A program made the translations under genes and the position numbers. Under the pieces are notes generated by a model that saw only the letters and a list, made by a program, of their open reading frames with translations, was not told where the DNA came from and ran no database searches. Positions 45,567 to 58,749 of a stretch of 64,000 nucleotides of DNA are shown here, piece by piece; the first letter of the stretch is position 1, and each line of letters opens with the position of its first letter. The stretch is from Ottelia alismoides (lineage: Eukaryota; Streptophyta; Magnoliopsida; Alismatales; Hydrocharitaceae). The stretch spans positions 372,001 through 436,000 of the forward strand of contig JAZKJV010011598.1 of assembly GCA_037367405.1 (NCBI GenBank), in the 5' to 3' direction.

Positions 45567-48500
45567 TGATGAATCTGTGATTCATCACTCTAAAAGTTGA
45601 AAATCGAGCTTTGTTCCCGAGTAATTAGCTGCATATTTCCACTTATATTGCATAAATAGCATTCATGCATGCATAAATAATATCTGCATTTTAGCATTCA
45701 TATTTGCATTAAATAAGAAGTCCAATTCACTTGTAAAAACCAACTATAAATACCATATTTGTGTATATTTTATACTAACTCCAAATTCAATAAAATCAAC
45801 TCTATAGTGTATATATTACTAACACTAATAAAGGAAAAAAATATAAAAATACTAACTTGTAAAGTTGACCAACAAAACCCGAGTCCAAGTTTGAAACTAG
45901 GAGCCTTAAAATATGCATATCTCTCTCATACATTGTCCAATTTAGGTCTACTCACTTTTAATATAATATACATTCAAAGACCTTCAAAACATGACCAATT
46001 TCATTAAAATCGGAGATCGTATGCAAACTTGGGTTTTGGGCCCCTGTTGTATATTATACATATTGACATTTTCACCCTTGTATTTTATCGCTTCATTTGA
46101 CCTCGTTTCCGTTTTTGGTCAATATGAAACTTGTAGATCTCATCGAGATCTACAACTTTGATGTTTTGAGATTTTCCAAATTTGTCCATCTTCTCCTCTT
46201 ATTTAACTTTCTTTGTTGCAATAATCTGATTGGGCCACGTGGTGCCATCTGGTTGTGCCACGCGGCCCGGTTCCTTGCGCGCCACGCACCCCTCTCTGTC
46301 GTGGGATCACTCTCTCTCCCTTCAGATCTCCACCGTTCTTCCCGCCTCTAATATCAACCATCCGATCATCCTTCAGAAGCCATCTGAACCGTCCATGAGC
46401 GCCTTCTTCTCCTTGTGCCACGTATCAAGCTCCAACACCATACGATCGCTTCCAGGCACCTTCATCCCAGCCTCTCCTCTCCGCTGGATCATCGACCATC
46501 TGATCAAAGCTCACAGATCATATGGACCATCCTTCAGCGCCTTCACCGCAGCATGCCACGTGGCACCTCTCATGCCATCTGATCGCGCCACTATCGATCA
46601 GATCCTAGCCGTCCTTTAGCGCCTAAACCTCAGTCGTTGGATCGCGAGATCCAATGGCTGAGGACTCGTCTTTAACCTCCGGAGAGTCCTCGCCCACGTC
46701 GCCCACTTCTCCATCTTGTCTCCCCCTTCCCATTTCCACCGCAGCTCCAGCCATCTTCTCTACAACCTGAGCACCCCACGATGGAGCCCGAACCTCCACC
46801 ATCCTCGTGCGAGCCCACCTTCTCCACGATATCCCTCCTCTCGCTCCACATCCTCCCTGCAAGTCACGACCTCCATCACCAGATCGCCACCTTCCAACTC
46901 TATAAATACTTCGTCTCCGGCCACCTTTTCCCCCATCCGCCTTTACCCGAGAGACCCTTGAGCTCCTATCTCTTGATATGTGACAGAGATTCAGCCTGAA
47001 ATCGAGCGACGATAGAGGATTTTTTCTGGTGAGATCCATGGCGAACTTTCATCGTACAGCAGCTTCAGCTTCAAGCTGCTCAAGCTCGGGCATCTGCCGG
47101 CCCTAGAGCGATGACCGGCGGCTCCAATCAGAGCCCCCAATCCCAAGCAAACCCCATTCATCTCCAGGTAAATTTCTTCTTCTTCTTCTTCTCCGATCTT
47201 CCCCTTCTTCCCCTCTGATTTTTTTGAATTTATCCGACATCCCTGCTCAACATCACCTTCCACCGACCACTGATCGAGCTTCACCTCGAAGCTACCATCT
47301 TCGTGCATCCCTCCGTACATCTTCCCGAACCATTGCGACCTCCGACCACTGCTCCTCCCATCACGGCAGAGGAACACGTCGGCCATTCACCCACTCCCCC
47401 CCAAGGACTCGAACCACCCACATCCTCCACGAGAGCTCACGCACCATGATTTGGCGAGTCACTAATGCTGCAGGTGCCATCTTCGTCACTGGCCGGACCC
47501 CTCGTCGGAGCTCCTTCGAGTTTTTGTATCGCCAGCATCCAAGCAGCCATCCATACTTCTAGGATGTCCAGTATCCTCCCCGGACCTCCTGCTTCATCGA
47601 CGTTCAGTCAAGAGGCTCTGGGGAGGTCTATTGGGTCGAAGCTAGGGAGGCGGAGCTGCAACATCCTCGTCGGAGCTCTGAAGTCACCGTCACCGCCACG
47701 GCGGAGGAAGAAGAGCTGAAGCTACTGGTGCCGTTGGATTCACCCCCCGGTGATCATCCAACGGCCATCATTCATCCATGTATCCTCCAGCGAACGTACA
47801 GTCACCGTTGGATCCTTGAGATATAACAGTCCATCTTTGGCCACGTCACCCGCTCCATGCCTCTTCCCCGACCCTTTAGGCTCGAAGCACCCGAACCTCC
47901 CCCGAGCCAGCCGAGCCTACCTCCAAACTCGAGCCTCTAGTCGTAGCGCCCGAACCACGCCCGAGCCTGCGCCGAGCACTCGAGCCTCCAACGCCTCCCG
48001 AGCCACCATCCGAGCCTCGCATATCACGTGACCCACATGCAGACTTTGGGTAAATTACAGCCATGTACCTGCAAGTTTTGGAAAATTACAATCAAGTCCC
48101 CGTCAGGCAACATCACGTGAGGTGCACGTGGTCTCGTGGAGAATTTACACCCATACCCTCCTCATTATCGGTAATTTCATTTCAGTCCTTGTCAGCATGC
48201 TTCTGTTTTAAGAAAATTATTTTTTGTTTTGCATTTATACCCCTGTGTTTGCATGTTTATTTAACCACTCATTTAGCATCATTTATTAATTCCAAAAATT
48301 GCATGTTTTAAAACATCTTAGATTTTATCATTATGAAGACTTGTTATATTTTTGTGAGCTTCGAAGAATTTAATATAATTCTTTTCATGGAAAATTGTAT
48401 ATTTTGCCCATTTTGTACCTTTAATTGCTTATTAAATTGATTGTTGCTCCAAAAATCACCAAAAAATCACAATAGCTCTAGTTTAAGTAGTTCTACATTG

Positions 48501-49140
48501 TGCTCAAAAATCACCTCATTAACACTCATCACGAGGCCTTATAAAATTACTTGGTGTTTTATTTCATTGATTTTTAATAAATCCAAAATTAATCATTTTT
48601 TAAGTCTAGTAATTTTAATGGATTCATCTCACATAGAAGTATCTAGGTTAATTTTTGTATCTGAAAATGATTTAATTTGGTATTTATTTAAATTAATTTT
48701 TGCGGAAGTCACCTTGCATTCATTTTTAATTCATAGTTAATTCATATAAAGTCAAAAATTCCAAAAAATTGCAGTAGCTTAATTTTATTGCATTTCACAT
48801 TCTTGACAAGTTTCATAATTTTTGGACTTAATTTGACTATACATTACATTTTAACATTCAAAATTGGTCCAGATTGCATCACATTTTCTTTATTGCATAA
48901 AAAATACCGCAAAAATATTCTCCTGAAAACCTAACATCAGAATTGACTTCGAATTAATCTAAGGAAAAAGTTACCTCCCTGAGTTCGACCTTGGGCTTGC
49001 CCAAAAAAATGCCACTTACTTTTAATCTGACTATTAATCAAAGTGGTTTTGATAAGTCCAATTTTACCCGACTACAACGAACATCACTAAATTTAATCGT
49101 TAATCCGGTTGAATTAAGAACGGTAATCTAGGCCTTTTCA
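45567..49140 (+). repeat. 3' LTR of Atl-2 (3574 bp)
   Basis: Begins TGATGAATC-N3-GATTCATCA, a perfect 9 bp palindrome, and ends CCTTTTCA at 49140, followed by the TSD ATGGG. Palindrome at 46133-46153, TATA box at 46901-46908. Many substitutions relative to the 5' copy. Confidence 0.94.
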
Positions 49141-49145
49141 ATGGG
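49141..49145. repeat. TSD of Atl-2, right copy (ATGGG)
   Basis: Matches 20595-20599. Confidence 0.93.
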
Positions 49146-50746
49146 GTGGCGGTGATTAGGTTGTGGAGAAGGGGAGACAGTGAGTGGATGGGTCTGCGAA
49201 AGTGAGGGCAGCATGGTGGAGGTAATTCGATGGTCCAGAGATGGTAAAGATGGTTGTGGGCAGTGTAAAAAATAATAAAAAAGTCTAAGAAGACATGAGA
49301 AGATCCCGGAGGTCGGAGAGGAAGACGGTGGTAGGAGTGACATGTGTTAAGAATATAAAAATGCTCAGGGTCATTGCCCAGCGTGCGCGGCCATGCACGG
49401 AGCTCGGTGGTGCCCGAGAGATTTCGGTACATGGCCGAAGGGCCATGGATCACACCGGGGGTTAGATGGCCGTCGTCACCTCGACACATCACCCTCCGCT
49501 GTCACCGGAGGGTGGAGGAAGCTGAGCCATGGCCCCACGAGTGGTGGATGGGGGTAGACGGAGGTGGAGCGAATGTTTTATAGGAAGAGGTGGGTGGAGG
49601 AAATCGGGTGTTACTGGGGATTTGCAATGGATAGAGGAGTGATAGAGGAGGTATTGGGGGTTACACGAGGAAGGCAGAGAAATTGGCTGCAAGGCGGTGG
49701 CGTTATGGAGCGAGGAAATGGCCGGGGGTGAGGGCTAAAAATGGAAGGGAGCAGGTGGTTCATGAGTCATAACATCAGGGAAAGGGGGTGCGCTGGAGGA
49801 TGACAAAGAGGCTTGGACTGTTGGATCATGCGATCCAACAGCACAGATGAAGGTGCTGGCAGACGCACCAGATCAGATCCTTAGGATCTGATCTAGCGGT
49901 AAAGGTTGAGGTGGGAGCGGGCGGGTGGATCTGATCAGAGGTTTGATCTGATGGTGGAGAGAGAAGATGGTAATGGACGGTCGGATGGAAAGGGGGAAAT
50001 AATCTGTGGGCTGAGGTTAACTAGGTGACGTGGAGATTGCAGAGCTGTCGTATGGTACAGCCATCCAACGGTTAAAATAAAGGCATACAGGAGAGGCGAG
50101 GATCTGATCTTAAGATCATATCAGATGGCCGGGAGTAGGGTGTAGATGAACGGTTAAGATAGAGGCGGGGAGGGATGATCCAGCAACTAGGAGAGGGGTC
50201 GGGTGGCGAAGGGAAGTGCGGCCACGTGAGCGGCCCAGAAGGCACCATGTGACCGCTCCAGAAACTTCAGTAAATACAAAAATAAGGAAAATCCAAAAGA
50301 AAAAAATGAAGCAAAATTAGAAAAAGTCAAAACATGAAATTTGTAGATCTCGATGAGATCTACAAGTTTCATGTTGGACAAAAAGTTAAAAGAGGTCATT
50401 TGTACAAAAGTGTATATTTGGGGGTATTTTTAATGGGTTAAAAATACTGATTTTTGGTTTTAAGATTTTTTTGTATTTTTAGTTTCTTTTAAAGGCCAAA
50501 ACAATTATAGATGATAATTAACCTAATTTTTATGGGTTTTAATAAAATAAAAAATTAAGTAAAGTGGTTAGTATATAAATACAATAAATAATGTTAGCTT
50601 TTTGAAGTTATTTATAGGTTAATTATACACAGAATATACACAGTATAGTATAAGTTAATATTAGTGTTTTAATTGCATTTTTTATTGAATTGTTAAGCTT
50701 GGGGATTAATAATTGGAATTCAGCATGATTAATTTGAGATTCATCA
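49146..50746 (-). repeat. sLTR-A, 5' part (U3 and leader)
   Basis: On the minus strand the LTR starts TGATGAATCTC at 50746, has the GTAGATCTC palindrome at 50363-50343, A/T-rich U3 and then GC-rich sequence up to the Atl-2 insertion. It continues at 20599-19126. ORFs on either strand (for example 49100-49492) lack recognisable domains. Confidence 0.75.
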
Positions 50747-51770
50747 TGGTGTTGCTCCTGATGACAGTGCTGCTCGATTGGTGGATGTGGATGACGATAC
50801 TGCTCCTGGCATAAGTGTACGAGCTGATGGAGTTGCGTGGCGGCTAGGTGAAGTGGTGGAGCCAAGGCAACACATGGAGGAGCCCGATGACTCAAGCGGA
50901 ACCAGAGTGGTTTTCGGTGATCGAAGGTGGATGTGATGATGTAGATCGGGGAAGATGAAAAGAAAGAATGGAGGAGGAAGAAAGGGGAGGAAAGTGATGT
51001 ACATGATGAGTGTCTTGCATAAAAGGGGCTGTTATGTTTCTCCCAATCGTCAACTCAAGAAGCCAGTGATATTGGCTTCGAGGCTCTATAGTTTGTTGGA
51101 GGAGGACCTGCAACGATGAAGGAAGTCTTCATCGGATCTCGCCAAACAAGGAGGTATCTTGTCATCGCTCTACTTCATCGGGTATGCTCTGTCACCATAG
51201 ACATGAGAAGGAGCTGGAGATGTTTTTCTACCTCGCAAATATAGCAGATGGGGCACGAGGCAGTGATCGGGTGTTTTAAGGTAATTGTAGATGCGAGATG
51301 GACGAAGGTCGTGGATGGAGATCGTGGCCAGTGACGTTGGTGAGGGGAGAGGGAAAGGCAGGGACAGTTACAGTCATGCGACTGGGTTATGGGAAAAGAG
51401 AAGAGGGAAGCAAAGGTAGGTACAGGTGGGTGCTGCATAACACGGGGGTGGTTGCTAGAGTGGGCGAGGTCACATGCAGTTAGGGGGTGTTGTACCGTAT
51501 GCAGATGGTTGCAGCACCGCCGCAGGAGGAGTACGAGCATAAGCCATAGGAGGCGACCGTACATGGGAGGAAGGAGAGGGGGCCATCATGTGCATCGCAC
51601 GTGATGGGGTGTAAGAGGAGAGATGGAGGTGCCACGTGGCACGTGCAGAGGCAGCCACATGGTAGGGTGAAATTTAAAATAAATAACTTAAGTAATAAAT
51701 AATAATATAAGTAAATATTGTATATAATAATATAAATAAAATAAATAATAGATAAAGAAATAAAATGAGA

Positions 51771-51801
<31 letters not shown>

Positions 51802-52862
51802 ATTTAAAAGAAAATAATAGGGAAAATGGGGGTGACATATGGCAGCTCCAGGAGCCGCCACGTGTCGCTCCCAGAAAATTTGAAAATTAAATTAAAGGAA
51901 AATAAAAAAGAAATAATAAAATGGGTCAAAATAAAAGTGTTCAACTTGAAAGTTGTTCGTCTCGACGAGATCTACAACTTTTGAGAAGGACCCAAAACCA
52001 AAAGAAATCATCTGTACAAAAAATATTGTTGGTGGTATCCCGTTTTTTTGTTTTATAATTTTTTTGTCATTTTTAAATAATATTAAAATAAAAATAAAAT
52101 CAGAGAAAATATAGAATAAATATTTACAACTTAATCTATTTTTTTGGATGTTTGATAATTAAGAAAATGAACTAAAGGGGACATATGTACATACTATATA
52201 TACAGACTCAAGGTGATTTATTTTCTTTGATTTTTGCCTCAATTTTTATTTAGATTTTTACATGTTTCATTAAAACAATAATCAAAGAAAATAAATGCAA
52301 AATAAATAAATAAAAAATGATTATTTTGTACATAAAATAATAAGGTCAAATTAATCAGTATGTATTGTATACAATAGGGGCCCAAAACCCAAGTTTCACA
52401 TACGAACTCTGGTTCTTTTGAATTTAATCTTATTTTGAAGGTAATTAAACGAACATTAATTCAAAAGTGATTAGGGGTTCATATCAGACTGTGTGAAAGA
52501 GACATTCACATTTTAAGGCTTTTAGTCTCAAACTAGGGTTTGGGTTTTATTGGTCAATTTTACAAGTTGATATTTTTTGGTATTTTTTTATTAGAGTTAG
52601 TAATGAATATACTATAGAGTTGATTTTATTCAATAGTGAGAGTGAAGAAACAGATAAAAATAGGGTAAAATATGGTATAATACATGTGATATTTACAAGG
52701 GAATTCAGGATTCTTATTTAATGCAAATATGCAAGCTAAAATGTAGAGATAATCTCTAGTGCATGAATGATAAAAATGCAGAATAAATGGAGAAATGCAG
52801 CCAATTACTCGGGAATGAAGCTCTATTTTCGACTTTTAGAGTGATGAATCACATATACATCA
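50747..52862 (-). repeat. sLTR-B, 5' part (U3 and leader)
   Basis: On the minus strand it starts TGATGTATATG at 52862, shares the sequence CACTCTAAAAGTCGAAAAT with the Atl-2 LTR start, has an imperfect GTTCGTCTC / GAGATCTAC palindrome at 51975-51955 and an ATAA-rich low-complexity stretch (51670-51830). It continues at 19125-17110. TGGTG at 50747-50751 is the tentative TSD of sLTR-A. Confidence 0.75.
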
Positions 52863-52867
52863 CTCCA
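52863..52867. repeat. TSD of sLTR-B, right copy (CTCCA)
   Basis: Matches 17105-17109. Confidence 0.75.
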
Positions 52868-54283
52868 CCGAAGACAAAATCCTGGGGCGGTCGCAGCTCT
52901 GGAAGGAAGAGGAGGAGGATCTGGACCCACCGCAAAGATGGTGGAAGTCTGACGATGCTAGTGGTATGCTCGATCGAAGGTGGTTATGGTTGCGCGAGAT
53001 GAATAAAATGTTGAAAACAAAATAAAAACATACATAAGTTACTTGGAGGTTTCGAGGAAGAAGGTAGAATGGGAGCTTGGGCTAAGGACCTGGGTGGTCC
53101 TCGGGTCGTCGCTCGACTTGGTCAGCTACTCCACGGGGCTTGAACGATCGGAATCGGTTGTGACATGTACATGGCATCCATGGGCCAACACCTGGACTCG
53201 AAAGGGGTCTTTGTCGCCTCAATTCTGTGCTCCTCTATCACAGTAGAAAGACGAGGGGCTCAGCCTTGGCTTGTGGATTGGTGAACAAGCCGAATAGAGG
53301 GCGGAGGCGGTAGTTTAATTGAGATGGATGATGGCTACAAAAGAGATGGGCGTGAAGATATGTAACCACCGTATATTACCTTAGAAGATATGACGAGAGG
53401 TAATAAGGGCATCACATGAAAGGTAGACATTAGGGTTTCATCGTGGAGGAGATGGTGAAGGTGGAGGACGTGAAATTCGGACTGGAGAAATGGGAGAAGA
53501 GAGGGTGTCGGTGAGGTTGTCATGGGAAGGGGACGGTTACAAAGGCAGACAACAACTCGTGGGATGTTGGATCTAGAGATCCAATGGTCCATGTAAGGGC
53601 GTAAGTGGGTGCTCAAGATCAGATCAGGAGATCATATCGAAGGGTGAGGATGCAAGTGCAAGCGAAGAGCTGAGAAGCGATCGGGGTTGTTACACCCAAC
53701 GACTAAGAGAACGGTGGGTTGCAGACCGTTAGATCGTGTGGTCCAGCAGCCAAGAAAGGGGAGCATGGCATAAGAAGAGGTGGGCCGCATGGGTGGCCCA
53801 TTTGGATCCACATGGCCCAATAGGATTATTAGAAAAATATAAAAAATAAAGAAACATAGAAAGAAATAAATACAAGCTAAATTAGAAAAAAATGGAAATC
53901 ATGAAAGTTGTAGATCTCAATGAGATCTACAAGCTTCATGTTGAGCAAAAAGTTAAAAAGAAGTCAAAAGTACAAACTACCAATTTTGGAAGTATTTTTA
54001 ATGAATAAAAACACTTAAATTTTATTCTTTTGAGATTTTTTGTATTTTGATTTTATAGAAAAAACCAACACAAATATATACAGTAATTATTTATTTTTTG
54101 GAATTTCTAATAAGAAGGCAATAAAATTAAAAAAAGAAAAAAGATGCTAATAAACAATAATTAGATTACTTATGTACATTAGGTTGGTAATTGATATTAG
54201 TTAATTAGTGTTATATTTTATTACATTATTTAAGCAAGGAGAATAACAAGTGATAAATAATATGATTAATCTCATATTCATTA
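52868..54283 (-). repeat. LTR-C, U3 and leader part (3' LTR of an older element)
   Basis: On the minus strand it starts TAATGAATATGAG at 54283, directly after a polypurine tract, and carries the GTAGATCTC palindrome at 53930-53910. It is interrupted at 52868 by sLTR-B and continues at 17109-16828. The most deeply buried layer of the nest. ORFs at 53043-53616 have no recognisable domain. Confidence 0.78.
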
Positions 54284-55368
54284 CCCCATATACTTAAACT
54301 ATGCTTGTCCTCGAGCATCTAAAGAATGAAAGAGTCGGATTAATCCCTGACTGTGCATGTGAAATTTCAAGACTCGATTCATCAAGATCCCATGGTTTGA
54401 GTGATCCTAAAATTCTAAGCTCAACCATTCTCTTGTCAAAAGGAATCCAGTCCCTTCAATACCAGACTCTCTGTATGTACATATCATAAAGATATGGCAT
54501 TTAGATTGTACTGCAATCATGAGAGTCGACTCGAGATGTTCTCCCAAAGTCCTTATCCAAGAGGTTCTCCTCAAGACCCAATCCTCAACATTAGGGAATA
54601 AATCAGATCTTGCATTCATTCCACTATCTCAGTAGTTTGTCAGACTTAAAAGTGTAGATGGAAGGGCAGTTGATGGAGGGCATATGTTTGCGTAATTTCT
54701 TCTCTCCCTTTCATTGGAATAAGAATATTCTCGAGTGCCTTATTACTCAACATTATATTTTTTGTTGTTGATCAATGTTTCTGTCAAGAGACTTTGGAAT
54801 CGTCTACACTTGTTTTCTTGGGAATATATAGGGGTGTGTCTCCTTTGAATATCTAATATATCTTCGACACCCAGACTTGTATCGCTTACAATAAAGAGCC
54901 CTTTTTTTAGTTCTATACCGACACCTGGCCCTAATAGCTTTGGTCCAAGTTGACACTTTGAAAATTGTTGGGAGCGCCTACCTTTGGTATAAACTCTTGA
55001 TATTTGACTTTGTATCAAGAGAGATTTTCTTTCAACATTTTCTTTTATTTTTTTCTTTTGGCTATCTCCACTACTTTTACCAAGTTAGCGCACACTAATC
55101 AACCAATTATTAAGTTTCATCACACCTAAACACATAGGTCAATATCAAAAGATGGAGTAAGAACTTGTTCTCATATGAGCTAAGGTTGCTGACACTCAGG
55201 TTTCATGAAGCTTTCATCAACTTTATCCCATCCTCGAGTATCATCAAATCTGGTCTGTACTCAAATCTCAGTCCCCCGAGCGAAACCTCAACTCATCTCA
55301 CCATTCATGTAGATGTGCAGGTGATGTGTGAAGGATATGGGGAGATCCTTAAGCGCATTACAGAAGCG
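54284..55368 (-). other. 3' internal end of the element carrying LTR-C
   Basis: On the minus strand it ends with GATGCTCGAGGACAAGCATAG and TTAAGTATATGGGG (54298-54284), the same arrangement as before the Atl-2 3' LTR, so this is the 3' noncoding region of an Athila-type element. The rest is diverged noncoding sequence without ORFs; it is cut at 55368 by Cop-D. Confidence 0.7.
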
Positions 55369-57967
55369 TGAGGATCGCATCGTACGTGATCGGTAGCGAC
55401 TAGTCGCACTAGTTGCTCGAGGCAGCGGAAATTAAAAAAAATCATGTGACAAAACCACATGATCTAAGAACACTTCTCGGATCGTTTCGTCTAAACCACA
55501 AACAAGTAATAGGATTACCTCTTGAAGCGTGCTTGCGATCGAATCTCTAAACGAAGAGACCTTATGTCTCAAGTCCGATTCGACAGAGGAGACACTTGCG
55601 AGCGTGTTGATGAAACAAGTGCTTCTCGCAATTCATATTGATGATCCAAGAGGCGGATCTCCTGATCTCGACACACAAGATCCGACATCCTCTTCACGAG
55701 CTGAGGTGCACCAAAGGAGACGGAGATCCACGAGCAAATGATCGGGCAGCAAAACGACGACGTTGTGGCGATGGAGACTCTCTCTAGGGCATCCATGGTG
55801 GATGACCATATGAGAGAGAGAGAGAGTGGGCGTGTAGAGAGAGAGAGAGAGACTTATGTTCTCATTAGATTGTGAAGAGCAAGGGGTGCCCTTCTATTTA
55901 TAATATTTTGGGATCCATGGATCTCAATCCATGGGAAACACAAATCCAATGACTCACATTGAGTTGTGTTTCTTTTAATGGCTAAGATTTGTGTTGGTAA
56001 CAACCAACAACAATTAATTTAATTTGGATTAAATATATATTGATAAATCAATATAAATTAATCCCAAAATTAAATCAATCTCAATTAGAGAAATAGGAAG
56101 GAGGCAAGCCTCCTTCCATAAGGAGGGTGGGCGGCCACCACATTCCTTACAGGAAATGTGTCCATCCACTCTTCCTATATGGAAGGTGGATGTCTCTCTC
56201 CTATTACATGAGATTATATTATCTCATGATTCTCTCCAATATTTGCAACAACTTTTGCTGCAAATTATTTCACAAAAATAAATCCAATCTATTTTGCGAA
56301 CATTGCAATCTTGCCATTAGAAATTTGTGAATCACATTCACAACCCAAAACAAAATGTAAATTAATTTTCAATTAATTGTTCAATGTGAACCCAACATTT
56401 AATTAACAAATGTAAATTACAAATAGCTCTCTCTTATATATTATAAATCACATTTATAATATATATGATTAATATGGATAATGCTATCCACATTATTCAA
56501 TATCCATGAGAATTAAATCACATTTAATCATCTTGGATCTCTATTATCATGTTTCCAAATAATATGAAACACATTCACATTATTTACATCTTTGATAATC
56601 AAATCACATTTAATTATCTAAGATAACTCTCTTTATAATATGAATCAAATTCATATTAATCATGATAATTAAATCATGTTTAATTACCAATTTACTCAAT
56701 GCTTGGATACATATATCAACAATGAAATTATCCTGAACTCTTTTAAGGATAATGCGCTTTGTCCGCAGATACTTGGAGATAAGGACGGGGCGATTGTATT
56801 GTTCCACGTATAGTGACTTGGATATTGAGATCACATCTCAAATCCAGATCTTGGGCCTCCCATAGATGCTTGATTAAATCAAGATCATAAATCTAAGCTT
56901 CTCATTACATTTGAATCACATTCAGATCAATGTCCAACATTTGGACTAAGATCAGATTACTTCTCTACTGAGAGGAGTCACTAAAATCCATACCCGTTTC
57001 ATCACTCCCTAGGAATGGAAGCGTCATGGTTATACAACCGTTTATGATCACGTCACCCTCAGGTATTCCCAATACATGTACATCCTGCATACTTGAAGAC
57101 CCAGATCTAACCCGAAGTATAAGATCAATTTTACACTGTCTACTTCAGAGTTTTATCATTAAGTTTCTCATTTGACTATTGGGAGTTTGTATCGATTATA
57201 TACTTTCCAAAAGCATATATCATACCCATGTGTTGATCGTATACTTTATAAAAGCATATATCAAATCTACAAATTTAGTCAAGCTTCCAAAGCGAGACAA
57301 TCGTGCACGGAATATGATTCTTCCTAATATCTCATGAGTGAGCTCATGTCTTTCGGTTCAGTAACCGAACCTGTATGATCCCTTTGAGAGATTGTATTAC
57401 TCATATACCCTTGTATGCACACCAGCGCGCCGGTGTATAGACCTTGATTAGGTCATCAACCTATTGGTCTGCCAAATGTACATACTCAGACATATAGTAA
57501 CACATCTGTCTCCGGTCAGAGGACGCATGCCTATATCATGACAGCATACGTCATAGGACTTTGGTTATCTCGATCTCGTTAAGTCAACTCTTTGACCTCA
57601 CTAATCTGACACCTCCGAATCTCTATTCCCATGCAGAGGACCTGCATCAAGAGGTCGGTCAGATATCAACCTAAATGAGAAAGGATTGCCATCTCCTACT
57701 CAAGTTGGATATCATCTCTCAACAATTATTTGACGGTGCTTGATAAGTCCTCAATCTAACTCTTTAGATATTAATCCAAGCACCAGTCTCTATGATTCAA
57801 TAACTGAATCAACAGATGTATGATCATCAAGATGGCTATGGTACATAACGCTAATTGTACCAAGGGACCTATTATGCAAATTTGTTATTCTTTATTTCAG
57901 ATCAGGGAATGATATTCACAATAACATTTATTGCATAATGGCTCGCCGTGGGCTCGTATGTCCAACA
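55369..57967 (-). repeat. 3' LTR of Cop-D (about 2.6 kb)
   Basis: On the minus strand it starts TGTTGGACATACG at 57967, directly after GGGAGAT, and ends ATCCTCA at about 55369 (this border is less certain). A TATA box (TATAAATAG) lies at 55902-55894, followed by a C/T- and GA-repeat-containing leader (microsatellite about 55812-55852). No gene. Confidence 0.8.
55894..55902 (-). promoter_or_regulatory. TATA box of the Cop-D LTR
   Basis: TATAAATAG on the minus strand, about 2.07 kb into the LTR and some 40 bp before a purine/pyrimidine-rich leader. Confidence 0.65.
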
Positions 57968-57981
57968 ATCTCCCACTAGCC
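57968..57981 (-). promoter_or_regulatory. Polypurine tract of Cop-D
   Basis: GCTAGTGGGAGAT on the minus strand next to TGTTGG, a common copia arrangement in plants. Confidence 0.8.
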
Positions 57982-58749
57982 CAAAGAGCCATTAATGGGC
58001 TAATCATTTAAACCTACACTCATGTGACAATCATAGGCTATTTAGAAAAATAGCTAGGTAAGCTGATCAGTCACTCTGTTCCCAAGAGACTATGCCAAGT
58101 CCTTTTACGGCACTTGCATATCTCCTAGTGAGAGTATTCGCATCCAATGCGAATGTTGCATCTCATGCAACCAATACTCAATCATGTCATTCGTAGTGTC
58201 CTTGACACTACACCTCACTAATTATTAACCAGTATGTAATTTCTATCATCCTTGTTAGAATACCCTTAATCCTGGAGATCTCTATCTCCTAAGATTATGA
58301 CCTTTTAGATCTCCATCTATAAAGTCTTAATTACTTGAAGATAAGACTTAGAGATCACTATCTCTAAAGTCTTGTCGTTTTTGAAGATATTGTTATTACT
58401 GTAACCAAGTATTTTATTTCCATAGTAGGATTAGTAACAGTTTACTCCTCCCACTGCATGGCAGACATCTGGCTTTTGTACTCATCTAGCATACACCTGT
58501 CTTCTCAGAACTGATGCCCAAGGGCTAGCAGTTTTAGCATTCACATCCTCAACTCTTTGAGGTGCTATCCCTTTAGATAGGTCGGTACCATATCTTAAGG
58601 AAAATAAGCTTTTCTTGGAATTTTCCAGAAAATGGACCATGTCCAAGGTGTACTACTAATGTGACAGTCCCAATACCCTCTTCTCCTTGCTTCTGAACAT
58701 CTTCAGAACTAAGATCTAAGAGGTATCCTTGAGATCATATCTCAAGGTA
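57982..58749 (-). pseudogene. Cop-D RNase H region, decayed
   Basis: Between the RT and the polypurine tract, where copia RNase H belongs. No long ORF and only faint coding character. Confidence 0.45.

Larger units (their letters stand above)
20600..49140 (+). mobile_element. Atl-2: full-length Athila/Tat-type element, split by Atl-3
   Basis: Two LTRs (20600-24170 and 45567-49140), perfect 5 bp TSD ATGGG, a tRNA-Asp type primer site with two changes, a 1.7 kb leader, a decayed gag-pol, a hairpin array and a polypurine tract. Removing Atl-3 (31038-42627 plus one GTGCC) leaves about 16.9 kb. The LTR copies differ far more than those of Atl-1 or Atl-3, so this is an older insertion. Its host is the solo LTR sLTR-A. 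Confidence 0.94.

Noticed and set aside
55812..55852. GA-rich repeat as a separate regulatory feature
   Set aside because: It is a simple microsatellite within the Cop-D LTR leader; nothing else supports a role.
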